This document shows, piece after piece, positions 34,528 to 42,103 of a DNA stretch of 64,000 nt (position 1 is the first letter of the stretch; every line of letters begins with the position of its first letter). The stretch is from Scatosoma sp045127595. Its GTDB lineage: Bacteria; Bacillota; Clostridia; Christensenellales; Borkfalkiaceae. The DNA lies in the NCBI GenBank assembly GCA_045127595.1, contig JBGVQS010000028.1:105789-169788 (forward strand), given 5' to 3'. A program made the position numbers and the translations under genes. The notes beneath the pieces were generated by a model, which was given only the letters and a program-made list of their open reading frames with translations, made no database searches and had not been told where the DNA came from.

Positions 34528-35244
34528 ATGAGAATTTGGGAAGTATTTTGTAAATTGTTCGGGCAAGGAAATCCCTTTTTGAAAGAAAACAGGGTGGATT
34601 ATATTTGCGGGAACGGAGAAGCGTTGCCGTTGCCCCTTTCTCCGCAGGAAGAAGGGGAAATGCTGCAGCGTTTGGAAACGGAAGAAAAGGAGTTTGCAAA
34701 ATCGGAGCTGATTAAGCATAATCTTCGCCTTGTCGTCTATATTGCACGCAAATTCGACAACACGGGGGTGGACGGAGACGATTTAATTTCTATCGGTACA
34801 ATCGGGCTAATCAAGGCAATTAATTCCTTTAGAACGGATAAAAATATCAAGCTTGCTACCTACGCGTCGAGATGTATCGAAAATGAAATTTTAATGTACC
34901 TACGAAGAACGGCGCGGTTAAAGAGCGAAGTGTCCTTTGACGAGCCGCTCAACACCGACTTTGAGGGGAACGAGCTGCTTTTATCCGACGTGCTCGGCAC
35001 GCCTGCGGACAGCGTTTACGGGGATATTGAATCGAACGCGGAAAAGGAACAGCTAAAAGAAGCGTTAAAAAAGTTATCCGAACGGGAACGGAAGATTATG
35101 TTTTTGCGGTTTGGGCTTGGCGGCGGAGAAGAAATGACGCAAAAGGACGTTGCCGATCTTTTGGGAATTTCGCAAAGCTACATATCCCGTTTGGAGAAGA
35201 AAATTATTCTTCGGTTAAAAAAAGAGATTGCAAAAATGGAATAA
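34528..35244 (+). CDS. sigE: Mother-cell sporulation sigma factor E (precursor)
   Basis: The 238-residue sigma-70 family factor has a Bacillus-like pro-sequence (about residues 1-25), then LPLPLSPQEE, region 2 (NLRLVVYIARKFDNTGVDGDDLISIGTIGL, in parts), ATYASRCIENEILMYLRRT and region 4 (GISQSYISRLEKKI). It drives early mother-cell genes. It starts 13 nt after spoIIGA, so protease and substrate are made together. Confidence 0.97.
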   Translation: MRIWEVFCKLFGQGNPFLKENRVDYICGNGEALPLPLSPQEEGEMLQRLETEEKEFAKSELIKHNLRLVVYIARKFDNTGVDGDDLISIGTIGLIKAINSFRTDKNIKLATYASRCIENEILMYLRRTARLKSEVSFDEPLNTDFEGNELLLSDVLGTPADSVYGDIESNAEKEQLKEALKKLSERERKIMFLRFGLGGGEEMTQKDVADLLGISQSYISRLEKKIILRLKKEIAKME

Positions 35245-35268
35245 TATTTCCCGATAAAATCAAGAAAG

Positions 35269-35295
35269 AAGCGCGGATTTGCCCGTGCTTTTTTT
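35269..35295 (+). terminator. Intrinsic terminator after sigE
   Basis: AAGCGCGG (35269-35276) pairs with CCGTGCTT (35283-35290) followed by TTTTT. It separates sigE from sigG. Confidence 0.75.
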
Positions 35296-35316
35296 GCGCT
35301 TGGAAATAGTCGTCGG

Positions 35317-35346
35317 GTATAAAAAAAGACGGCTTTGCCCATACTC
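35317..35346 (+). promoter_or_regulatory. Forespore-type (sigma-F/sigma-G) promoter of sigG
   Basis: GTATA (35317-35321) is followed after 15 bp by GCCCATACTC (35337-35346). The spacing suits sigma-F, and CATACT with an 18-bp gap from GTATA also suits sigma-G. This agrees with sigG being switched on by sigma-F and then by itself in Bacillus. Confidence 0.55.
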
Positions 35347-35405
35347 ATCTTAACCATGCCCCCTTCATTTTTTGTTTACATACCAAAAAAGGAGCGTGAA
35401 GAAGT

Positions 35406-36173
35406 ATGCAAAAAGTGGAAATTTGCGGTGTGGATACGTCGGGGCTGCCCCGTTTGAGCGCAAAGGAAAACGAAGAGCTGATGAAACGTTTAAAAAACGG
35501 AGATAAAGCGGCGCGGGATCAGTTCATTGTGGGGAATATGCGGCTTGTGCTTTCGCTTGTGAAGCGGTTTCGGATCAAGCATCTTGGCGCGGACGACGTT
35601 TTTCAGGCGGGGTGCGTAGGGCTGATTAAAGCAATCGACGGGTTTGATTTAAGCGTCGGGGTAAAATTTTCCACCTATGCCGTGCCGATGATCGTCGGGG
35701 AAATCAAGCGGTATCTTCGGGACGGAAATTCCCTGCGGGTATCCCGATCCATACGAGATATGGCGTATCGGGTATTGAAAGCGCGGGAAGAAATCGAAAG
35801 CCGCGACGAAGAAGCTACGATTGAGAAAATAGCCGAAGAATTAAAGGTGGCGCAACGGGAAGTGGTGTACGCGTTAGACGCCATTTCCGATCCGATTTCC
35901 ATTTACGAGCCGGTCTACAACAAGGCGGGAGATACCTTGCTTTTGATGGATCAGCTTTGCGACGAAAAGAACACGGACGAGATTTGGACAGAGCACGTCG
36001 CGCTTGGCGAAGCGATGGAGAAATTAGGGGAGCGCGAGCGTAAAATTTTGTTTTTACGTTACTATGAAGGAAAGACGCAAACGGAAATTTCCGAAGAAGT
36101 AGGCATTTCGCAGGCGCAAGTTTCTCGCCTTGAAAAGAACGCGTTAAACAACATACGGTTGAATATTTCCTGA
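35406..36173 (+). CDS. sigG: Late forespore sigma factor G
   Basis: The 255 residues begin with the sigma-G signature KVEICGVDTSGLP. Region 2 shows RLVLSLVKRF and GADDVFQAGCVGLIKAIDGFDLSVGVKFSTYAVP (in parts), then GEIKRYLRDGN and the region 4 helix GISQAQVSRLEK. It directs late forespore genes. It is a separate transcription unit behind the sigE terminator. Confidence 0.97.
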   Translation: MQKVEICGVDTSGLPRLSAKENEELMKRLKNGDKAARDQFIVGNMRLVLSLVKRFRIKHLGADDVFQAGCVGLIKAIDGFDLSVGVKFSTYAVPMIVGEIKRYLRDGNSLRVSRSIRDMAYRVLKAREEIESRDEEATIEKIAEELKVAQREVVYALDAISDPISIYEPVYNKAGDTLLLMDQLCDEKNTDEIWTEHVALGEAMEKLGERERKILFLRYYEGKTQTEISEEVGISQAQVSRLEKNALNNIRLNIS

Positions 36174-36177
36174 AAGA

Positions 36178-36206
36178 GCACCTTTTTCACTCTCCGCGCA
36201 TATACT
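36178..36206 (+). promoter_or_regulatory. Possible sigma-E promoter of the ylmC-type gene
   Basis: CATATACT (36199-36206) fits the sigma-E -10 (CATAYANT) at every defined position. GCACCTT (36178-36184), 14 bp upstream, fits the -35 (KMATATT) at 5 of 7. Confidence 0.45.
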
Positions 36207-36253
36207 GATGATATAGGGCGCAACGCGCGCAAATCTATAACGGGCGGTGAGCG

Positions 36254-36559
36254 ATGGAATTGACTTTTTCGGAACTTCGCGCAAAAGAAGTGGTGAACAC
36301 ACAGGACGGAAAAAAGCTGGGCAAGGTTTGCGATTTGGCGTTGTGTTATCCCGACAATAAATGGCTGGGGATCATTGTGCCGAGCGGCAGGGGCTTTGGA
36401 TTGAAAAGGAACGAACTGTTTATCGATTTAAAGCATATTGTCAAGATTGGCGAAGACGTGATTTTGGTAAATATCGGCAGCGCGAAGAAACCGGACGGGT
36501 GTAAAAATCCCCCGCCGCCCCCTCTGCACGGCAGTAGAAATTTTGAAGAATACGAATAG
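36254..36559 (+). CDS. YlmC/YmxH family sporulation protein (PRC-barrel)
   Basis: The 101-residue protein has a PRC-barrel-like core (FSELRAKEVVNTQDGKKLGKVCDLAL, in parts) and ILVNIG near residue 73. The tail is proline-rich (PPPPPLHG). The family is widespread in spore formers and commonly follows sigG or other sporulation genes; its action is unknown. Start is at 36254 with GGGCGGTGAG upstream. Confidence 0.85.
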   Translation: MELTFSELRAKEVVNTQDGKKLGKVCDLALCYPDNKWLGIIVPSGRGFGLKRNELFIDLKHIVKIGEDVILVNIGSAKKPDGCKNPPPPPLHGSRNFEEYE

Positions 36560-36563
36560 TGAA

Positions 36564-36597
36564 AAAAGGGCAGCTCCGTCAAAGGGACTGCCTTTTA
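36564..36597 (+). terminator. Intrinsic terminator after the ylmC-type gene
   Basis: AAAGGGCAG and CTGCCTTTT arms (36565-36573, 36588-36596), with T-run. Confidence 0.7.
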
Positions 36598-36603
36598 TCA
36601 TAC

Positions 36604-36632
36604 TTGACAATTTGTAAGGGATTTGTTATAAT
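36604..36632 (+). promoter_or_regulatory. Consensus promoter of the two-component operon
   Basis: TTGACA (36604-36609), 17 bp, TATAAT (36627-36632), giving a leader of about 135 nt. A second TTGACA at 36718-36723 has TATAAG/TATAGT nearby but with poor spacing. Confidence 0.7.
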
Positions 36633-36772
36633 AAAAAGGTGGGAAAAAGGACATTTTGATAAAAAAAGGAAAATCAGGTAAATTTTCACTTATATTTCAC
36701 CGTGATTTGTCTTAAAATTGACAAAATCCGTTTATAGTATAAGGGTAAGAACAAACAAGAGGGAGAAAAACA

Positions 36773-37438
36773 ATGAAAATTTTGATTGTAGATGATGAAG
36801 AAATGATCCGCGGCGTCCTGCGCGAATACGTCGAGTTTGAGGGCAACGAAGCTTTTGAAGCGGCGGACGGTATGGAAGCGGTCAAGCTTTGCCGTGAAAA
36901 GGATTACGATTTGGTGCTGATGGACGTAATGATGCCGCATTTGGACGGATTTTCAGCGGTAAAGGAAATCAAGAAATGCAAAGACGTGCCTGTGATTATG
37001 CTTTCCGCGCGCGGAGAAGAATATGATAAGCTGTTTGCATTCGAGCTTGGGGTGGACGATTACGTAACCAAGCCTTTCTCGCCCAAAGAAGTAATGGCGC
37101 GTATCAACGCGGTAACCAAACGCCGCGAAGCGAAGCCTACGGGGAATGAAATTCAAAAATTCGAGGGTTTAGAAATCGACGTTGCCGGCAGAAACGTATA
37201 CGTGGACGGTGTGAAAGCGGAGCTTACGCCCAAGGAATACGAACTGCTTTTTTACCTTGTCAGAAACAAGGGGATTGCGTTGACGAGAGAAAAACTCCTT
37301 TACGACGTATGGGGTTTTGATTTTTACGGAGACGACCGTACGGTGGATACGCATATTAAAATGTTGCGCGGAAACTTGAAAGATTATCGCAAATTTATCG
37401 TAACGTTGCGCGGGCTTGGGTACAAATTCGAGGTGTAA
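36773..37438 (+). CDS. OmpR/PhoB-family response regulator
   Basis: The 221-residue DNA-binding regulator has a receiver domain with acidic pocket D7-D8, phosphoacceptor D51 (LVLMDVMMP), S78 and K100 (VTKPF). A winged-helix domain follows (about 125-221) with ELTPKEYELLFYL and RTVDTHIKMLR. It forms a pair with the histidine kinase 24 bp downstream. The target genes cannot be told; it resembles envelope-stress or phosphate regulators (WalR/PhoP-like). Confidence 0.95.
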   Translation: MKILIVDDEEMIRGVLREYVEFEGNEAFEAADGMEAVKLCREKDYDLVLMDVMMPHLDGFSAVKEIKKCKDVPVIMLSARGEEYDKLFAFELGVDDYVTKPFSPKEVMARINAVTKRREAKPTGNEIQKFEGLEIDVAGRNVYVDGVKAELTPKEYELLFYLVRNKGIALTREKLLYDVWGFDFYGDDRTVDTHIKMLRGNLKDYRKFIVTLRGLGYKFEV

Positions 37439-37462
37439 CCTTTCGCCGCATAGGGGTTTATT

Positions 37463-38971
37463 ATGCCGAAAGAAAAATTAAAAAACAGCCGCCAACCGAA
37501 AGCGCGGAAATTTAGAGGACGCGAATATCGCCGTAAACAAAGGAGCACGAGTATTTACTTTTTGCTCTTGACAATTTTCGCGACTTTTTCTTTGGCAATC
37601 GTTATGATTTTCGGGATCACGCAAAGGATTTATTTGCGTAAGGTGTACGAGGAAGAATCGATTAGAGAAGTGGCATTAAAAGGGGAAGATATTTCCGAGG
37701 AAATTGACGCGTTCGCGGTGGGAGATGGAAAAGATTTTAATCTGTTTTTCCGATTCCTTTCTCAAAAATACGATTTGAAAGTTTTCCTTTTGGATTCGGC
37801 GGGGAACGTATTATTGCCGCAGGGGATTGATAGCAGCAATCCTGAATACGGCGAAGAATATGATTTTTCCGCGGAGATGCAAAAAATGCTTTCCCGCATG
37901 GCGAAAGAAAAGACCGAATCGACCGTTTTTAAATTTGACGAGCAATATATTTACGGAGAGAAAATCGACAAATACGGGCAGACGGACGTCTATTTATACG
38001 TCGGAAAATCTATGCACGTCGCCCTTGCCGCGGTTTCGAGCATGAACGTGCGTTTTGCCATTACTTGCGTATTCGTTTTGGTGCTTTCGTTTATCGGCGC
38101 GGGGGTAGTTTCCGGTTGGCTGACAAAGCCGCTGTCGGAGATGCGAAAAAAAGCGCAGCTTTTGGCGGAAGGGGATTTCAGCGTAGATTTCCACGGTACG
38201 GATTACGGGGAAGAAATGGTTGCACTTGCGGACAGCTTGAATTTTGCGCGCGACGAGCTTTCCAAAACCGACCGTATGCAAAGGGAGCTGATTGCGAACG
38301 TTTCGCACGATTTTAAAACGCCGCTGACCATGATCAAGGGATATGCTTCTATGATTATGGAGATTTCAGGCGAGATTCCCGAAAAGCGGAACAAACACGC
38401 GCAAGTCATTGTGGACGAAGCCGATAGGCTTGCTTCGCTCGTGAGCGATATGTTGGATTTGTCCAAGCTGCGTTCGGATATAGAACAGCTCATTTTAAAC
38501 GAAGTCGATATGTCCGTTTTCGTAAAAGAAACGCTGGATCGGTTTTCCTATTTGGCGGAAACGCAAGGCTACGTTTTTGAAACGGATATCGAGCCGAACC
38601 TTGTTACCCGTTCCGATAAAATGAAAATCGGGCAAGTGTTATACAACCTAATCGGGAACGCCGTCAATTATACGGGGGACGACAAACGCATTTTCGTGCG
38701 CTTGAAACGGGACGACAATGCAAAAGAATTCCGCTTTTCCGTCAGTGATACGGGGGCGGGGATTAAGCCCGAAGAACTCGATACCGTTTGGGATCGTTAC
38801 TACCGCTCGTCGGAAACCCACAAACGCCCGGTCAAAGGCACGGGCTTGGGGCTGTCGATTGTTAAGACGATTTTGGAAAAGCATCAGTTCCGTTTCGGGA
38901 TTGACAGTACGATAGGAAAGGGAAGTACCTTTTACGTAGTATTTCCGCTCGTGCAAGACGGGGACAGTTAA
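37463..38971 (+). CDS. Membrane sensor histidine kinase
   Basis: The 502 residues contain a strongly basic N-terminus, span 1 (about 31-53), an extracellular sensor domain (about 55-190), span 2 (about 196-218), HAMP (about 219-270) and a HisKA domain with phosphorylated H282 in VSHDFKTPL. The HATPase domain has N-box LIGNAVNYT, G1 DTGAGI and G2 GTGLGLSI. It phosphorylates the regulator encoded just upstream. The PDC/PAS-like sensor domain gives no hint of a ligand. Confidence 0.95.
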   Translation: MPKEKLKNSRQPKARKFRGREYRRKQRSTSIYFLLLTIFATFSLAIVMIFGITQRIYLRKVYEEESIREVALKGEDISEEIDAFAVGDGKDFNLFFRFLSQKYDLKVFLLDSAGNVLLPQGIDSSNPEYGEEYDFSAEMQKMLSRMAKEKTESTVFKFDEQYIYGEKIDKYGQTDVYLYVGKSMHVALAAVSSMNVRFAITCVFVLVLSFIGAGVVSGWLTKPLSEMRKKAQLLAEGDFSVDFHGTDYGEEMVALADSLNFARDELSKTDRMQRELIANVSHDFKTPLTMIKGYASMIMEISGEIPEKRNKHAQVIVDEADRLASLVSDMLDLSKLRSDIEQLILNEVDMSVFVKETLDRFSYLAETQGYVFETDIEPNLVTRSDKMKIGQVLYNLIGNAVNYTGDDKRIFVRLKRDDNAKEFRFSVSDTGAGIKPEELDTVWDRYYRSSETHKRPVKGTGLGLSIVKTILEKHQFRFGIDSTIGKGSTFYVVFPLVQDGDS

Positions 38972-38991
38972 GAAACGTTTGCAATAAACGC

Positions 38992-39020
38992 TTGACATAT
39001 ACGAATAAGCGTTGTATAAT
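38992..39020 (+). promoter_or_regulatory. Consensus promoter of the FMN riboswitch transcript
   Basis: TTGACA (38992-38997), 17 bp, TATAAT (39015-39020), about 18 bp before the aptamer. Confidence 0.9.
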
Positions 39021-39037
39021 AAATACAATCATATAAT

Positions 39038-39154
39038 ACTTTGGGGCGGGGTGTAATTCCCCACCGGCAGTATAGTCTGCGAAGGAAACGGCTTTGCGTT
39101 TCCCCGAATCGGTGGAATTCCGATACCGACGGTATAGTCCGGATAGGAAAAGGT
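39038..39154 (+). promoter_or_regulatory. FMN riboswitch (RFN element)
   Basis: The conserved blocks appear in order: GGGGCGGGGTGTAATTCCCC, ACCGGCAGTATAGTCTGCGA, a variable hairpin, ATCGGTGGAATTCCGATACC, GACGGTATAGTCCGGATAGG. P1 closes between ACTTT (39038) and AAAGGT (39154). With FMN bound, the terminator at 39192-39223 should form and shut off the riboflavin transporter gene. Confidence 0.97.
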
Positions 39155-39191
39155 GCAGGATGCTCCTGCATACAAAGCAAACGGATTTTTT

Positions 39192-39223
39192 GCGCCCTTT
39201 CTTGTTGGAAAGGGCGCTTTTTT
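39192..39223 (+). terminator. Riboswitch-controlled terminator
   Basis: GCGCCCTTTC and GAAAGGGCGC form a perfect 10-bp stem followed by TTTTTT, between the aptamer and ribU. Confidence 0.93.
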
Positions 39224-39233
39224 AGGAGTTGTT

Positions 39234-39839
39234 ATGGAGAGGAAAAATAATCAAACGACGGGGGCAGGTACGAGTTCACTGCAAAAAACACCCTTAAAAG
39301 AACGGTTTAGTGCAAAGCGCAGCGTCCTGATGGCAATGTTTGTCGCGCTTTCGTACGTCGTGAGCTTTTTAGAGTTCCCGATATTCCCCGCAACACCCTT
39401 TTTAAAGCTCGATTTCGGGAACGTATTTATCCTGTTGATTGCCTTTTTGCTTGGACCGATAGAAGGGATGATTGTTTGCGTTTTAAAGGAAAGCTTGCGT
39501 ATGATCGGTACGAATTCGGCTTGTGTGGGAGAGCTTGCGAATATGCTGGTTACTTCGGCGTATATTTTGTTGCCGTCCGTGGTCTATCAATTCAAAAAAG
39601 GGATCAAGACGGTGGCGGTATGCTTGCTTGCGGCGTGCTTTATCGGTACGGCGGCGGCGTTATTTTCCAACCGTTTTATTACCTTTCCTTTGTATATGGG
39701 CAAGGGCGCGGCGACGGCCTTTGAGCAAGCTTTTTGGTACATAGTCGGGTTTAATTTGATAAAAACGGCGGCGGTGGGGATATTGACGCTGCTGCTTTAT
39801 AAGCGTTTGTCGAATTTTTTGAAAAAGATGAAAATTTAA
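39234..39839 (+). CDS. ribU: Riboflavin ECF transporter S component RibU
   Basis: RibU is the substrate-binding membrane subunit that imports riboflavin with a shared ECF energizing module (not encoded here). The 201-residue protein has a cytoplasmic N-terminal stretch (about 1-30), then six membrane spans starting LMAMFVALSYVVSFLEFPI and including FLKLDFGNVFILL, typical of RibU. AGGAG lies 4 nt before the ATG at 39234. The upstream FMN riboswitch confirms the substrate. Confidence 0.95.
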   Translation: MERKNNQTTGAGTSSLQKTPLKERFSAKRSVLMAMFVALSYVVSFLEFPIFPATPFLKLDFGNVFILLIAFLLGPIEGMIVCVLKESLRMIGTNSACVGELANMLVTSAYILLPSVVYQFKKGIKTVAVCLLAACFIGTAAALFSNRFITFPLYMGKGAATAFEQAFWYIVGFNLIKTAAVGILTLLLYKRLSNFLKKMKI

Positions 39840-39860
39840 CCGCACAATTCGACGAAACTA

Positions 39861-39889
39861 TTGCAAAAATTGCGGAAAGGTATTATAAT
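39861..39889 (+). promoter_or_regulatory. Promoter of the tsaE operon
   Basis: TTGCAA (39861-39866), 17 bp, TATAAT (39884-39889). The expected transcription start falls at or next to the tsaE ATG (39896). Confidence 0.7.
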
Positions 39890-39895
39890 AAAGGT

Positions 39896-40297
39896 ATGGC
39901 AGTATTCATTTCGAAATCTCGCGAGGAAACGGAAGCGTTCGCTTGCGAGTATGCAAAAACTTTACGGCGTGGCGACGTGGTGCTTTTGGACGGAGATATG
40001 GGCGCAGGCAAAACGGTGTTTGCCAAGGGCGTAGCCAAAGGTCTTGGGATAACGGAAGAAGTTACCAGTCCTACGTACGCGTACATGAACGATTACGACG
40101 GTAGGCTGTTCCATTACGACTGTTACCGTATCGAATCGGCTGCGCAGGCGGAAAGCCTCGGTCTTGCCGACTATTTCGATATGGGGGGGATATGCTTGGT
40201 GGAATGGGCGCAAAATATCGCGCCGTTGTTGCCGAGAAACTGTAAACGCGTAACGATTAGAAAACGCAACGAAACGGAACGGGAAATCGAGTATTAA
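39896..40297 (+). CDS. tsaE: tRNA t6A biosynthesis ATPase TsaE
   Basis: TsaE is the ATPase of the TsaB-TsaD-TsaE complex that makes N6-threonylcarbamoyladenosine at tRNA position 37. The 133 residues have Walker A GDMGAGKTV (about residues 33-41), SPTYAYMNDY and VEWAQNI. Family alignment (N-terminal ISKSREETEAF) supports the ATG at 39896, although only AAGG stands 1 nt before it and the promoter predicts almost no leader. Confidence 0.95.
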   Translation: MAVFISKSREETEAFACEYAKTLRRGDVVLLDGDMGAGKTVFAKGVAKGLGITEEVTSPTYAYMNDYDGRLFHYDCYRIESAAQAESLGLADYFDMGGICLVEWAQNIAPLLPRNCKRVTIRKRNETEREIEY

Positions 40298-40308
40298 AGG
40301 AAAAGGAT

Positions 40309-40944
40309 ATGGGGAATTTTTTGGCGATTGATACGAGCTTGGAATATATGTCGGTCGTGGCGGTAAAAAACGGAGAAGTTTTTTCCACCTTTTTGCCCGA
40401 TTGCGCCATGAAACATTCGGTTTCGCTGATGCCGACGATAGAAGAAACCCTGCGAAAAGCGAACTTGACTTTGGAAGAATGCGATTTTTTCGCTTGTTCG
40501 GTCGGCGCTGGCTCGTTTACGGGGATTCGCATCGGGATTTCGGCGGTAAAGGGGCTGTGCTTGGCACTTTCAAAACCCGCTTTGCCTGTAACTTCTTTTG
40601 AAATTGCGGCATATAATGCGATAGGCGCGGACGGAAAAATGCTTTGTCTTGTGGACGCGTTGCACGACGCGTATTATGTCTGCGGTTTTGAAAAGGGGAA
40701 AATTTGTTTTGCGCCTGCTTATTTGACGGAAGAAGAAGTGCTTGATTTAGAAAAGCAAGGCTATGCGCTGTACGCGACGACGGAGTTACCGATTGCGGAA
40801 AAAGCGCGCGTAACGCTTGTCGATCCCGTGGACGGGTTCGTGAAAGCCTGTCTTGCGCTTTCGGAAAAAGGCGCTTTTGACGAGCCGACGGCACTCTACG
40901 TAAGAAAAAGCTCGGCGGAGCTGAACGCGGCAGGCAAAGTATGA
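40309..40944 (+). CDS. tsaB: tRNA t6A biosynthesis protein TsaB
   Basis: TsaB is the non-catalytic scaffold partner of TsaD. The 211 residues have the ASKHA-type N-terminus FLAIDTSLEYMSVV and GAGSFTGIRIGISAVKGL near residue 65. It sits 11 nt after tsaE and overlaps rimI by 4 nt. TsaD itself is not in the window. Confidence 0.95.
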   Translation: MGNFLAIDTSLEYMSVVAVKNGEVFSTFLPDCAMKHSVSLMPTIEETLRKANLTLEECDFFACSVGAGSFTGIRIGISAVKGLCLALSKPALPVTSFEIAAYNAIGADGKMLCLVDALHDAYYVCGFEKGKICFAPAYLTEEEVLDLEKQGYALYATTELPIAEKARVTLVDPVDGFVKACLALSEKGAFDEPTALYVRKSSAELNAAGKV

Positions 40945-41372
40945 CGTTGCGCGCTTGGGAAGAAAAAGACGTCGCGGCAATTTGCGCGTTGGAAGGGGAG
41001 TGCTTTTCGGACGGCTGGACGGAAGAAATGCTTGTATCTACCTTTCGGCGTAGGGATTTTTGCGGTATCTTATTAGAAATCAACGGGGAAATTATCGGCT
41101 ACGTAACGGCGACGGCGCTGTTTGAAGACGCGGAGCTTTTACGGATTGCCGTAAAAAAGCAATCGCGTGGAAAGGGCTATGGCGGACTGCTTTTGGACGC
41201 GTGGTTGCAAAAGATTAAGGCGCTTGGGGCGCAGCGCGCGTTGTTGGAAGTGCGCGAAGGGAACGAAAAGGCGATCGGGTTATACGAAAGCCGCGGATTT
41301 TCTCTTTTCCACGTTCGCGAAAGATATTATTCGGACGGCGAAGCGGCAAAGGAAATGCAAAAAGCTTTATAA
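40941..41372 (+). CDS. rimI: Ribosomal-protein-S18-alanine N-acetyltransferase RimI
   Basis: This 143-residue GNAT acetyltransferase shows LRIAVKKQSRGKGYGGLLLDA (in parts; the acetyl-CoA loop RGKGYGG) and LEVREGNEKAIGLYESRGF, the RimI signature. It is the third gene of the common tsaE-tsaB-rimI unit. The true substrate could be another N-terminus. Confidence 0.92.
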   Translation: MTLRAWEEKDVAAICALEGECFSDGWTEEMLVSTFRRRDFCGILLEINGEIIGYVTATALFEDAELLRIAVKKQSRGKGYGGLLLDAWLQKIKALGAQRALLEVREGNEKAIGLYESRGFSLFHVRERYYSDGEAAKEMQKAL

Positions 41373-41398
41373 GGAGAACGGTTACGGAAAGGGTAGTA

Positions 41399-42103
41399 TT
41401 GTCCGACGTATCGTTTTTACAAAAGGGAAAAGGAAAGGATTTGCTCTTTTTACACGGCTATCTTTCTTCCAAGGAAGCATTCACGCGGCAAATCGAATAT
41501 TTTTCTCGTTTTTATCGGGTAACGGCAATCGATTTTTTGGGGTTTGGCGGTAGCAGGTGTTTGACGAGTCCTTTTTCCGTTGCCGATTACGCCGCATGGA
41601 CGAATGAAGTTTTGCGCTTGTTAAATGTGGAAAAGCCGCACGTGATTGCCCATTCGTTCGGGTGTAGAGTAGCGGTGAAAATGGCGGCAAAAAACAACGG
41701 CGTTTTTGATAAAATTATACTGACGGGTGCGGCGGGGGTGCGTTTGAAACGCAAGCCGTCCTATAAGCTGAAAGTTGGCGCGTATCGCTTTATCAAACGT
41801 TTTGCGCCGAAGTTTGCGGAAAAGCATTTCGGGAGTAAGGAATACCGAACGCTTTCCCCCGTGATGAAAGAAAGTTATAAAAAGATTGTCAATGAAGATT
41901 TGCGCGCGGACGCGAAACGGATCGAAAACGAAGTTTTGCTTGTCGAAGGAATATGGGATAAGGTAACCCCCATGCGCGAAGCGGAAGAATATCTTCGTTG
42001 TTTTAAAAACGGAAAATTGCAAACGGTGTCGGGCGGACATTTCGCTTTTGTAGACGAACCGTTGCTTTTTAATATGATTGCAGAGGAATTTTTTTATGGG
42101 TGA
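41399..42103 (+). CDS. Alpha/beta-hydrolase
   Basis: The 234-residue serine hydrolase starts at TTG (41399) with GGAAAGGG 5 nt upstream; no better start exists because the fold begins at once (LLFLHGYLSS, oxyanion loop). The nucleophile elbow is AHSFGC (about residue 82), with acid VEGIWDKVTP (Asp about 193) and base GGHFAFVDEP (His about 216). Substrate unknown. It runs from rimI into the MurF-like gene with an 8-nt overlap, so it may serve envelope metabolism. Confidence 0.85.
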   Translation: MSDVSFLQKGKGKDLLFLHGYLSSKEAFTRQIEYFSRFYRVTAIDFLGFGGSRCLTSPFSVADYAAWTNEVLRLLNVEKPHVIAHSFGCRVAVKMAAKNNGVFDKIILTGAAGVRLKRKPSYKLKVGAYRFIKRFAPKFAEKHFGSKEYRTLSPVMKESYKKIVNEDLRADAKRIENEVLLVEGIWDKVTPMREAEEYLRCFKNGKLQTVSGGHFAFVDEPLLFNMIAEEFFYG

